A stretch of 43,273 bases of DNA from CAZDIO01 sp964505555. Its GTDB lineage: Bacteria > Bdellovibrionota_C > UBA2361 > SZUA-149 > CAZDIO01. This document shows positions 1 through 7,203 of this stretch, one piece after another (position 1 is the stretch's first letter; the number at the start of each line of letters is the position of its first letter). The position numbers and the translations under genes are program-made. The stretch lies in the NCBI GenBank assembly GCA_964505555.1, contig CAZDIO010000006.1, positions 1-43,273 on the forward strand, in the 5' to 3' direction. The notes below the pieces were generated by a model that saw only the letters and a program-made list of their open reading frames with translations, was not told the origin of the DNA and ran no database searches.

Positions 1-72
1 CGAGCGAAGCGAAGCAATCTCATATTGCCAATGAGGGTTCGAGATTGCTTCGCTTCGCTCGCAACGACAGGG
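1..72. repeat. Long hairpin intergenic repeat, left end cut by window
   Basis: Bases 1-21 and 41-61 are perfect 21-bp inverted arms around a 19-nt loop, and the left arm may continue outside the window. The arms contain the phrase GCGAAGCGAAGCAATC. The right arm runs into CTCGCAACGACAGGG, and a near-identical phrase recurs at 35820-35836. This looks like a REP-type intergenic element. Its function is unknown; it could act as a terminator or an mRNA-stabilising hairpin. Confidence 0.75.
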
Positions 73-231
73 TAGACATTATTCGGGACATTAGAGCAAG
101 TGCAAGAGCAAGTCGAAGTTCAGTAAAAGTATAAGTCAAAGTCTAAGACGTTAAAGCCCGAAGGGCCACTCGGCTCGAAACGATAGGAGATGATTTTTCC
201 CCTCCCACTCCTTTTTCGCTAAACTCCCCCC

Positions 232-1266
232 ATGGAACAAACCTCCCTAAAGAAGGTCTCAAACCCACCAAATCCCTATCACCCAACCGTGATAGAGTGG
301 CTAGACGCCCCACCAGAAGCGCACCTTGAGATCTACGAAGAACGTGCAAAGTCAATTATCGCAAAAAACGACAGCCCCGATCTCGGATTTGAATACAGCA
401 TCAACCCTTACCGCGGATGTTTTCATGCCTGTGCCTATTGTTACGCAAGACCAAGCCATCAATATCTTGATTTTGGTGCAGGGACCGATTTTGAACGAAA
501 GATCGTTGTAAAAACAAACGCTCCGGAGCTTCTTCGTGAGGCGTTTATGAAACCCTCTTGGAAGGGAGGATTAATTGTATTTTCTGGAAACACCGATTGT
601 TACCAACCGCTAGAAGTTTCCTATGAACTAACAAGAAGGTGCCTTCAGGTATGTAACGAGTTTAAAAATCCAGTAAGTATCATCACCAAAGGTGCCTTAA
701 TTCGCAGAGACCTCGAGCTCTTATCAGATCTTAACCACAGAGCCGATCTTCACGTTACGATGAGTATCGCATTTAGTGATGATGATATGGCAAGAGCCAT
801 TGAACCAAACGCCCCCCGACCCAGCACCCGCTTTCGTGCCCTTTCAGAGCTCTCAAACGCTGGGATCTCTACCTCCGTCTCTCTTGCACCAATAATTCCC
901 GGATTAAACGATCATCAGATCCCCGAAGTATTAAAACGTGCAAAAGAGTGCGGGGCAGAGAGTGCCTTCTTTGCACTACTTCGACTTCCACTTCAGGTAA
1001 AAGATGTATTTTTCACCCGCCTTGAAGAGAGCTATCCAAACCGGGTAAAAAAAGTGCGCACCTTTCTTCAGTCAATGAAGGGCGGAGTTTTAAATCGAAG
1101 TGATTTTGGAAAAAGAATGGTCGGTGAGGGCCCACAATGGGAGGCGATCAATTGGCTCTTTAAAGATAGCTGCGAGCGTCTTGGTCTTAATAAAAGGCGT
1201 CACCGCAAAGAAGAAACCCCACCAACATTTTCTCGCCCCTCGGCGCAACTTCAATTTCCCTTTTAG
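232..1266 (+). CDS. PA0069-family radical SAM protein
   Basis: This is a 344-residue cytoplasmic protein of the PA0069 (Rv2578c-like) family, related to spore photoproduct lyase-type radical SAM proteins. After the phrase INPYRGC the cluster motif is C63-x3-C67-x2-C70 (CFHACAYC), which would bind a 4Fe-4S cluster and S-adenosylmethionine. The later stretch LAPIIPGLND is also typical of the family. The length is normal. The substrate of the family is not known. The start is the first ATG, with no strong Shine-Dalgarno site. The gene stands alone on the plus strand, convergent with the small secreted-peptide gene at 1331-1510. Confidence 0.88.
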   Translation: MEQTSLKKVSNPPNPYHPTVIEWLDAPPEAHLEIYEERAKSIIAKNDSPDLGFEYSINPYRGCFHACAYCYARPSHQYLDFGAGTDFERKIVVKTNAPELLREAFMKPSWKGGLIVFSGNTDCYQPLEVSYELTRRCLQVCNEFKNPVSIITKGALIRRDLELLSDLNHRADLHVTMSIAFSDDDMARAIEPNAPRPSTRFRALSELSNAGISTSVSLAPIIPGLNDHQIPEVLKRAKECGAESAFFALLRLPLQVKDVFFTRLEESYPNRVKKVRTFLQSMKGGVLNRSDFGKRMVGEGPQWEAINWLFKDSCERLGLNKRRHRKEETPPTFSRPSAQLQFPF

Positions 1267-1330
1267 AAGGAACCTAAAAGTGCATGTTCAAGCTATGATT
1301 CTTTTAGATAATCCACTTCGGCGGATATTT

Positions 1331-1510
1331 TTAATCGGCAAATTCCCACTCACAAAATTCGCCGTATAGACCAGATATATACAAGCCACCAAGCGCTTCG
1401 CACCAATACGCATCTACCTCGGCAAGGGAGCGTGCTGAAAGGGCGTTTGCAGAGTTTAGAAAACTAAATTGCATGCTAAAGAAAAACACTAATAAAAGTA
1501 GCTTTTTCAT
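1331..1510 (-). CDS. Small secreted two-cysteine peptide (59 aa)
   Basis: I do not recognise this gene, but it has every mark of one. An ATG at 1510 is preceded by GGAGG five bases upstream. The product begins MKKLLLLVFFFS and has a hydrophobic Sec signal peptide likely cut after the ANA near residue 23. The mature peptide is about 36 residues, aromatic and acidic, with two cysteines (AYWCEALGG and GEFCEWEFAD) that could form one disulfide. It lies on the minus strand downstream of radC with a gap of about 106 bp. It could be a periplasmic or exported peptide. The coding call is well supported by the ribosome site and signal peptide; the function is unknown. Confidence 0.72.
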   Translation of the reverse strand: MKKLLLLVFFFSMQFSFLNSANALSARSLAEVDAYWCEALGGLYISGLYGEFCEWEFAD

Positions 1511-1616
1511 AAAAACCTCCTGTAGTCCATTCTTCTTCCCCTCTTATCTGAACTTTAAGAATAGTTGCTTCCGGGAAGAGATAAGGGCCTAATATTAAAG
1601 GGGTAAGAGGCGCATT

Positions 1617-2294
1617 TTATCTAAGTAACCCAACTTCTTGAAAGCTAAAATACCCCTGAGATCCAAAGATTACATGATCAAGCAAAGGAATCCCCAAAAG
1701 TTCCCCAGCTGCCTTTAATCGCGTTGTTACCTCCTCATCCTGTTTGCTTGGTTCGAGCACCTCTGAGGGATGGTTATGGGAAACGATAATAGCGCAAGCG
1801 CGCTCAGCGATAGCATCAGCAAAAACCTCACGAGGATGAACTTGCGTCGTGTTGAGAAGGCCAATGGTAACGATCCGAGTCTCAATCACCTCATGAGCCC
1901 CATTTAAAGATATCGATATAAAGTGCTCCTGTTTTCGGGTGGCAAGATGTCGAACCAAAGGATACACATCAGCTCCCGAGCGAATTTTTGTCCCCTGTGG
2001 CCGAATGCGTCGCCTAGAAAATTCCAAAGACGCTGCAAGAAGAGTTGCTTTTGCCTTTCCAATACCTGGGATTGTCGTTAGGTCTTGAATACTAATCCGT
2101 CCCTTATCTACGGCAGACAGGACTTTTCTAGAAAGTTGAAGCACATCATCTTGTTGATTCCCACTTCCTAGAAGAAGAGCCACAAGTTCCAAATCAGAAA
2201 GCCCCTCAGGTCCCCGCTCAACAAGCTTCTCCCGTGGTCGCTCATGGACTGCTAATGATGAAAACGCTTTGTCTGATGACATTCTAAGATTCAT
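1617..2294 (-). CDS. radC: RadC family JAB-domain protein
   Basis: This is a 225-residue RadC (UPF0758) protein of normal length. The N-terminal half has the helix-hairpin-helix phrase TIPGIGKAKA at residues 74-83. The C-terminal JAB/MPN metal-binding domain shows E124, H173-x-H175 and D186 (SHNHPS followed by PSKQD). The Gly that usually follows HNHPS is Glu here. RadC was named for a DNA-repair phenotype later attributed to another gene, so its true role is uncertain. The annotated start overlaps the 3' end of the upstream ORF6N gene by 11 bp. A second Met at 2282 would reduce this to near contact. The two genes are probably cotranscribed on the minus strand. Confidence 0.9.
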   Translation of the reverse strand: MNLRMSSDKAFSSLAVHERPREKLVERGPEGLSDLELVALLLGSGNQQDDVLQLSRKVLSAVDKGRISIQDLTTIPGIGKAKATLLAASLEFSRRRIRPQGTKIRSGADVYPLVRHLATRKQEHFISISLNGAHEVIETRIVTIGLLNTTQVHPREVFADAIAERACAIIVSHNHPSEVLEPSKQDEEVTTRLKAAGELLGIPLLDHVIFGSQGYFSFQEVGLLR

Positions 2295-2964
2295 GAAAAC
2301 CGATCTTTTGTTTTTTCTTTGGAGTAGAAGGTGTCAACAACTTCCGAATTGCGTCAAACACAATACGAAACTGTTCATCGTATTTACTTTCTAAGGCATC
2401 AAGCTTTCGGCGAAGCTCAGTATGGCTTGAGATCATCTGTCGCAAGCGAACAAACGCGCGCATAATTTCTATATTTACGTTAATTGCGCGCTCACTATTT
2501 AGGACACTGGAGAGCATTGCTATCCCTTGTTCTGTAAAAACGTAGGGGAGCTTTCGTCTGCCACCACGTTTTAGCAAGGAGTACACAGCAGCGGAAAAAA
2601 CATGAGTAAAATCAGATGCTTGCAAGTTTGATATCACAGATTGTGATATCAAACTCGGAACCTCTTGTAATAACTCAGCTTTTTTCGATCTGCTGCTTAT
2701 TGTCTTTTCTTCAATAATTTTAGGATGTTCTGAGTTTGAAGTCACAATTTGTGACTTCAAATGTCTAACCTCTTGGTATGATAGCTGAAACATAAAGTCT
2801 TTCGGAAATCTCCCCCGATTTCTTGTTACAGCCTGAATTAAGTTACCAGTAGTCACGCCATAAAGCTGGGCAAGGTCAGCATCAAACATCACTTTCTCCC
2901 CACGGATAAAAAGGATGGTTTTCTCGATAATCTCCGCTGGTATTACTGATTGGTTCTTTTTCAT
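2284..2964 (-). CDS. ORF6N domain-containing DNA-binding protein
   Basis: The ORF6N domain (residues about 10-95) shows IRGEKVMFDADLAQLYGVTT and RFPKDFMFQLS. The later PYVFTEQGIAMLSSVL matches the second conserved block of these phage-type regulators. A longer frame reaches 3111, but the ATG at 2964 starts right before the domain and has GGAG upstream, so 226 residues are preferred. The segment between the two blocks is expanded (residues about 100-160). It contains the repeated phrase L-x-SQ-x-V-x-SN, and each copy is encoded by a perfect DNA palindrome. ORF6N proteins often ride on phages and islands. The role here is unknown; a transcriptional or antirepressor function is inference. Confidence 0.82.
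   Translation of the reverse strand: MKKNQSVIPAEIIEKTILFIRGEKVMFDADLAQLYGVTTGNLIQAVTRNRGRFPKDFMFQLSYQEVRHLKSQIVTSNSEHPKIIEEKTISSRSKKAELLQEVPSLISQSVISNLQASDFTHVFSAAVYSLLKRGGRRKLPYVFTEQGIAMLSSVLNSERAINVNIEIMRAFVRLRQMISSHTELRRKLDALESKYDEQFRIVFDAIRKLLTPSTPKKKQKIGFHES
2625..2655. repeat. Intragenic palindrome 1 in the ORF6N gene
   Basis: AGTTTGATATCACA (2625-2638) and its exact reverse complement (2642-2655) flank a 3-nt centre. The palindrome lies inside the coding frame and encodes LISQSVISN on the minus strand. It resembles the second palindrome at 2735-2761. Confidence 0.75.
2735..2761. repeat. Intragenic palindrome 2 in the ORF6N gene
   Basis: TTTGAAGTCACA (2735-2746) and its exact reverse complement (2750-2761) flank a 3-nt centre. 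It encodes LKSQIVTSN. The shared core with the first palindrome (TTTGAxxTCACA) suggests duplication of one hairpin unit. Confidence 0.75.
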
Positions 2965-3187
2965 TGGCACAACATCTCCGGGTTTAAATTTGTCGTTGAT
3001 TGAGGAAGGACTCTCACTAAAGATATTATCGTTTGCTTGAAAAGTTTTGGTCACTGGCCTGGTGGTGAAAATCAGGAAGAAAGTAACTGTCCGGAGCATT
3101 ATAAGGCCCATCGGAGTAAATTTCTGTGAGCATTATTTAGCTCTTAAGTAACTATTGTCGGTGTGAAGAAAAAAATCTAATGAATTT

Positions 3188-3217
3188 AACTCTGTGGAAC
3201 TCCGTGAAACTCTGTGT
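3188..3217. repeat. Three tandem decamers
   Basis: AACTCTGTGG, AACTCCGTGA and AACTCTGTGT follow each other without a gap in the spacer between the ORF6N and lipoprotein genes. The rest of the 3112-3401 spacer shows no gene; a few G-rich stretches precede the lipoprotein start. Confidence 0.55.
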
Positions 3218-3401
3218 TAAAAATCTTAACGCCATTTAGCCATTTTTGTAGCCTACCGATAGAGGGGGTATGGTTCAACGCTCAGCATACTCATCCCGCG
3301 AGAGACTCACTCAGGGGGCGCTTTTCGCTCTCTTGGTTGAAGGAAGAAAAGGGGTTGGGAGTGCCCGGTAGAAAAGATTGGCGAGGAAGCAGGAGAGGAA
3401 G

Positions 3402-3770
3402 ATGAGAAACGTTTTTTTCGTAATAATGCTTTTAACGACACTCCTAATAGCGTTACCGGGCTGCAATGATCACTCCCACAAAAAAACAGTCAAGACTTAT
3501 CAACTCCCCCCTCGTGGCAATAAGGTAGTATCATTTAAGGCGGAACACCCTACCCGAGTTGCATTCGTAGTTGAGCTTCGCGAGGAAGAACGAGCAAAGT
3601 GCAAAAATAACTGTATTCGATTAAAATATGTTGATAGCAAAGGAGTTGGAGAAGCCGTAACGTCAAATTCCAACGCTAACGTTGAGATCCCACCGGAGAA
3701 AGGGAAGGTAATATTTACCGTAGAGAATCTAGAAACCTTTCCAATAAAGGTGATGGTCACATGGAAGTAG
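3402..3770 (+). CDS. Small predicted lipoprotein (122 aa)
   Basis: The product begins MRNVFFVIMLLTTLLIA and then has the lipobox LPGC, so it should be processed by signal peptidase II and lipid-anchored. The mature part is about 95 residues, hydrophilic, with a Cys pair in AKCKNNCIRL and a beta-rich C-terminus. I do not recognise a family. A TTG eight codons upstream also opens the frame, but the ATG at 3402 has a purine-rich AGGAGAGGAAG right before it and starts the signal peptide cleanly. The gene stands alone and ends about 70 bp before a strong terminator. Confidence 0.78.
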   Translation: MRNVFFVIMLLTTLLIALPGCNDHSHKKTVKTYQLPPRGNKVVSFKAEHPTRVAFVVELREEERAKCKNNCIRLKYVDSKGVGEAVTSNSNANVEIPPEKGKVIFTVENLETFPIKVMVTWK

Positions 3771-3841
3771 CTGCTCATCTGTAAACAACAGGTCCTAGAA
3801 CTGGGGCACCCCGGCCCATAGACGCAAACACTCTAATTTTT

Positions 3842-3877
3842 AAACCATTTTCCTGACCTCAGGAAAATGGTTTTATG
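3842..3877. terminator. Strong hairpin terminator, probably bidirectional
   Basis: AAACCATTTTCCTGA (3842-3856) pairs perfectly with TCAGGAAAATGGTTT (3859-3873) across a 2-nt centre and runs into T residues. It sits between the plus-strand lipoprotein and the minus-strand DUF5131 gene, so it can serve both transcripts. Confidence 0.85.
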
Positions 3878-3941
3878 CGCTCTAAATTTTCCGAAGAAGA
3901 ACTCTCCAGCACTGAGGAAACCTGCCGATCTTCTTTCGTGG

Positions 3942-4712
3942 TTAATGTGATGCAAAATGAACCGGCATCTCCCGGTACACTCGTCCCTTCAATTCACACC
4001 CTCCCTTAGCGTGAAAGGGGTGAGCTTTTTCAATAGTTGGGTCAGACGGATTAGCATTAAACTGTGGCCTACCCCATTGTTTGAAGAAAAAAGGAACGTT
4101 ATGTTTCTTACATTCACAAAAAACATGTTCCACCCATTCAATCTTCATCGGACGTGCCCTAGGCCCAGATTCGCCACCAACAATTACCCAATCAAGAGAA
4201 TCGAGATACAGTGAGTCAACTGCTCCAATCAGCGGTTCTATCGATAAAAACTTTATGGCCGCCGGAGTTTTAATTAAATCCCTTATTCGATAACTCACAC
4301 GTTCGTTTTCAACAGAAACGCCCATCCAGATGTTATTTGTCCACTGAAGCACATTTGCAACTTCGCGAAGTCGCTCCGACCGCTTGGTAAGAATCTGATA
4401 CGTATGGCGTAATGTATTATTCATTACCTTAAAAACTCGCTTGATGTAGCTAATTGAAACGTTACTGTGAAAGAGATCGCTCATTGAGTTAACAAAAACG
4501 ACCTTCGGTGTCTTCCAACTGTACGGTAACTCTAAGACGTGCGGTGCGAGACGAAGTTCAAATCCATTTCGATACTGTTCAACTCCCATCGCCTGTAACC
4601 GCATCGCCATCCGCTCAGCGTAACAGAACTTACATCCCGCAGAAATTTTATCGCAGCCGGTTACTGGATTCCATGTCACCTCAGTCCATTCAATTGAAGA
4701 GCGCGTTGCCAT
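3942..4712 (-). CDS. DUF5131 (phage Gp37/Gp68) three-Cys-motif protein
   Basis: This 256-residue protein belongs to the DUF5131/Gp37-Gp68 family. The start MATRSSIEWTEVTWNPVTGC is diagnostic. The three-Cys motif is C20-x6-C27-x2-C30 in GCDKISAGCKFCYAE. It recalls the 4Fe-4S motif of radical SAM enzymes but with wider first spacing. Later blocks VVFVNSMSDLFH, YQILTKRSER, WMGVSVEN and DWVIVGGESG are also family signatures. The gene starts 2 nt after the stop of tcmP, its usual partner, so the two are almost certainly one operon. The family is frequent in phages and mobile islands. No reaction is established; RNA or nucleotide modification is inference. Confidence 0.9.
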   Translation of the reverse strand: MATRSSIEWTEVTWNPVTGCDKISAGCKFCYAERMAMRLQAMGVEQYRNGFELRLAPHVLELPYSWKTPKVVFVNSMSDLFHSNVSISYIKRVFKVMNNTLRHTYQILTKRSERLREVANVLQWTNNIWMGVSVENERVSYRIRDLIKTPAAIKFLSIEPLIGAVDSLYLDSLDWVIVGGESGPRARPMKIEWVEHVFCECKKHNVPFFFKQWGRPQFNANPSDPTIEKAHPFHAKGGCELKGRVYREMPVHFASH

Positions 4713-4714
4713 AT

Positions 4715-5656
4715 TTATTTATTTTTCTTTAAGAGGTGGCTTGCAATTCGCAATGCAATTTCGCCACCTTTGCCTTCATTGGCAGAAGCAAAACAAAACG
4801 AGAAAATAGCGTTTTCTTTGCTGTTATAAAGTCTCAATGGATTTTGCGCCACCCTGGGGAAAATCGTCTTTAGTCGCTCAACAAAGAACGCTTCAATGGA
4901 ATCCAGGTTAGCCTTCTTTTCTACTACCTGCCCGCCTTCAAGTAGGCTCATCTGATTGGATTTTGTATAAAACGCTTCACGCCATACCTTTGTCCCAAAC
5001 ACCTCATCAAGCTTTAATTGATTGTACTCAGGAATTTGTCCATCATTAGCGAGGAGACGGTTAATACCGACGCCCAATGGAAATAAGTACCAAACATCAA
5101 TGGCCTTTGTTGACGCAATCGCCTCAAGCGTGGACCATTTAACTTGCATGCCGTATGGATCGAGAAACAATACAGCGCGGTTGTGCTTCCAATATTTCGG
5201 ATCACTGATTTGCAGCAAGTAAGTATTAGCGTCTTGGTTTCTTACTACAATCGATTTATCTTTATCAGGATATCTCTCTCGAAGAGCTTTTAGCTCATTT
5301 GCACGAGCTCGATGTTTTTCGACAAAAATATATTTAGAAAAAGGTGGATCAATAGAAAGTGCTACCTTTGTGGACCCGTCGATGAATCGCTCAACTGATT
5401 CTTCCGCAAACTCTGGAAACAACGGCACAGAGGGATTTTTTTTACTGCGAACTTTAATCAGGCCCGATCCTGCGAAGGCGTCAATATAGATCGGATAGAG
5501 AGGATGGCGTGCAGACGACTGATTCTTAAATACCTTTGTGTAGGCGGAAAGGTATTTTCCAAGCTGCTCCAGCTTCTCTGAAGTCCAAGTTCCCCCGAAG
5601 CGATGTTCTGGCGAATGGACCTCCCAAAAAACAGTTTGTTTAGCATTGTTAGACAT
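4715..5656 (-). CDS. tcmP: Three-Cys-motif partner protein TcmP
   Basis: This 313-residue protein is TcmP, the partner of DUF5131 three-Cys proteins. The N-terminus FWEVHSPEHRFGGTWTSEKL is characteristic. A Rossmann methyltransferase-like core follows: YIDAFAGSG at residues 57-65 would bind S-adenosylmethionine, FVEKH at 111-115 sits where the next strand ends, and LDPYGM at 165-170 replaces the catalytic DPPY/NPPY-type motif. This reading of a methyltransferase fold comes from the motifs, not from a known reaction. The gene is first in its operon and divergent from the NucS-like gene at 5967. A 27-bp palindrome lies in the shared intergenic region. The start is the ATG at 5656. Confidence 0.87.
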   Translation of the reverse strand: MSNNAKQTVFWEVHSPEHRFGGTWTSEKLEQLGKYLSAYTKVFKNQSSARHPLYPIYIDAFAGSGLIKVRSKKNPSVPLFPEFAEESVERFIDGSTKVALSIDPPFSKYIFVEKHRARANELKALRERYPDKDKSIVVRNQDANTYLLQISDPKYWKHNRAVLFLDPYGMQVKWSTLEAIASTKAIDVWYLFPLGVGINRLLANDGQIPEYNQLKLDEVFGTKVWREAFYTKSNQMSLLEGGQVVEKKANLDSIEAFFVERLKTIFPRVAQNPLRLYNSKENAIFSFCFASANEGKGGEIALRIASHLLKKNK

Positions 5657-5966
5657 CTGTCTGAGCCTTTATGGTAATGGTTTAATATAGAAATATACTA
5701 GAAGCAATAGAATGTTTTTGTATTTGTGCAACAACTTGTTGCACAAATTTCATGGAGCCTTAACATGGGAAATTTTTGTTAATGCTCCTTCTCTATCAGC
5801 TAAAAATTGCAAGCACTTGTGTTGGTGTGGTTTTCATCTAGCGCATTTATTTCATCAACTTAATGCTGTTTGCGAGGGCAAGATTGTTTCATACCAATAT
5901 TCGGTGCTAATGAGTTATGTCGTCAAAAGCAGATTTGAACATGGGTGAGAAAGACGTGCCCTTCTT
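5657..5966. other. Divergent intergenic region
   Basis: These 310 bases separate tcmP from the NucS-like gene. They hold the palindrome at 5722-5748 and AT-rich sequence just upstream of tcmP suited to a promoter. A 17-codon frame (5917-5970, MSSKADLNMGEKDVPFL) ends with its TGA overlapping the ATG of the next gene (ATGA), so it may be a coupled leader peptide. No other gene is visible. Confidence 0.5.
5722..5748. promoter_or_regulatory. 27-bp operator-like palindrome
   Basis: ATTTGTGCAACAA (5722-5734) and its exact reverse complement (5736-5748) share a single central C. It sits 66 bp upstream of tcmP in the divergent region and is not followed by a T tract, so an operator fits better than a terminator. 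The binding protein is unknown. Confidence 0.7.
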
Positions 5967-6929
5967 ATGAAAAACTACTGGCTAATTCACTTAGGGCAGG
6001 GAAACAAGTATGCGACAGCTGCTTATGCTGAAAAATGTATAGCGGTGGGATGGAATGAGCTCGATTTAGATCTTTCTTCTTTTTTGAAACTTGAAAAAAG
6101 GGATTTTGTAAAAGAGATCGCTCCATTGTTAAAAGAAGTAATCCCAGATCGAACAAGCAAGTATTATGAAGGGAGTGCCCGGCAGCTTCATAAATTTTCT
6201 TCGCTAATGCAAACTGATGATATTGTTCTCATGCCAAGTGAAGAGGTGTCCTCGATTTACGTTGGAGAGGTCAAGAGCGGTTACTATTATGCTCCGCGTA
6301 ATGAACAGTTTCCTTTTCGCCATCGAAGAAATGTCATCTGGATCGCGACTCTCGAGCGATCCGAATTTTCACAACAGTTAAAAAACTCTGCAGGTTCCAT
6401 ATTAACTCTGTTTAGCCTTAATCCACATACCGAAGAGATCGAGACTCTCTTAGCGTCAAAAACAGAGACTAAATTTCTAGGAACCGAAGACGCGAAAGAT
6501 TTTGGACTTGAATCCCACCTAGAAGAATTTATCGTTGAGAATTGGGAACACATCCCCGAATTTAGAGATTACGAAATATATAAAGAGGATGACCAAGTTG
6601 TTGGCCAACAATACAACACAACGATTGGCCGAATTGACATTCTCGCCCGGGGCAAAAAAGGGAGATCCTGGCTTGTAATTGAATTAAAGAAAGGGAAAAC
6701 AAGCGATGACGTGATTGGTCAGACCCTACGTTACATTGGGTGGGTGATGGAAAATGAAGCCGATGCCGGGGATGCTGTTACCGGGTTAGTGATCGCAGGA
6801 AAAAATGATGAACGTTTGAGACTGGCTCTGAAAACCGTGCCGCATGTTGAGTTTATGACTTATGAGGTGAGGTTTTCTTTGAGGAAGGAAGCCCAAGATA
6901 TTAAGAAAGCGTCTAGCACATTTTCCTGA
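5967..6929 (+). CDS. NucS-like PD-(D/E)XK nuclease with EVE/PUA-like N-terminus
   Basis: This 320-residue protein has two parts. Residues 1-130 begin MKNYWLIHLGQG and include DDIVLMPSEEVSSIYVGEV. They resemble an EVE/PUA-like reader domain that in other proteins senses modified bases. Residues about 180-310 form a PD-(D/E)XK fold like the C-terminal domain of NucS/EndoMS: E187, GRID with D224, VIELKKG with E239 and K241, and Q252 in GQTLRY. The catalytic set D-x14-E-x-K is complete. A reader plus nuclease architecture suggests a modification-dependent (type IV-like) restriction enzyme. That is inference from domains and from neighbouring nucleases. The gene is divergent from tcmP, and its ATG overlaps the stop of a 17-codon frame. 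Confidence 0.78.
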   Translation: MKNYWLIHLGQGNKYATAAYAEKCIAVGWNELDLDLSSFLKLEKRDFVKEIAPLLKEVIPDRTSKYYEGSARQLHKFSSLMQTDDIVLMPSEEVSSIYVGEVKSGYYYAPRNEQFPFRHRRNVIWIATLERSEFSQQLKNSAGSILTLFSLNPHTEEIETLLASKTETKFLGTEDAKDFGLESHLEEFIVENWEHIPEFRDYEIYKEDDQVVGQQYNTTIGRIDILARGKKGRSWLVIELKKGKTSDDVIGQTLRYIGWVMENEADAGDAVTGLVIAGKNDERLRLALKTVPHVEFMTYEVRFSLRKEAQDIKKASSTFS

Positions 6930-7119
6930 CAGATCTAAAGCGCATGTAACATCGCAGCGACCGTCATCACATTGAAATAGCCAAGCAGTTTATTAATCAT
7001 GCAAGTCATTATTATTTTTTGGAAGTTGCTATCCCCAAAATTCACCAGAAATTATATTTTCTTCAGATCCTGCCGCTTGAATGATTGTCGAATGTTTTGG
7101 AATCTCCATATACTGAGCA

Positions 7120-7167
7120 ATGGATAACACAACGCTTTTTAACCTATTTGCTGAAGACTACCGATGA
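7120..7167 (+). CDS. 15-residue leader or gene remnant before the HNH gene
   Basis: A short frame, MDNTTLFNLFAEDYR, ends in TGA that overlaps an ATG at 7164 (ATGA). The peptide recalls N-termini of some transposases, but it is too short to assign. The rest of the 6930-7163 spacer shows no gene; a minus-strand open stretch around 7040-7160 has no convincing start. This frame's main value is that the ATGA overlap marks 7164 as a likely start of the next gene. Confidence 0.3.
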   Translation: MDNTTLFNLFAEDYR

Positions 7168-7203
7168 TTAAGCGGTCAAAAAGCACTAATTTACTTCTGC
7201 CCT

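Noticed and set aside
5712..5948. 78-codon plus-strand frame in the tcmP/nuclease spacer
   Set aside because: It reads through the palindrome, has no ribosome site and an unlikely Cys/His/Phe-rich composition.
7178..7182. Programmed ribosomal frameshift at the A5 run
   Set aside because: The needed shift skips one base forward, and no known forward-shift signal or stimulatory structure is visible; a plain insertion is simpler.
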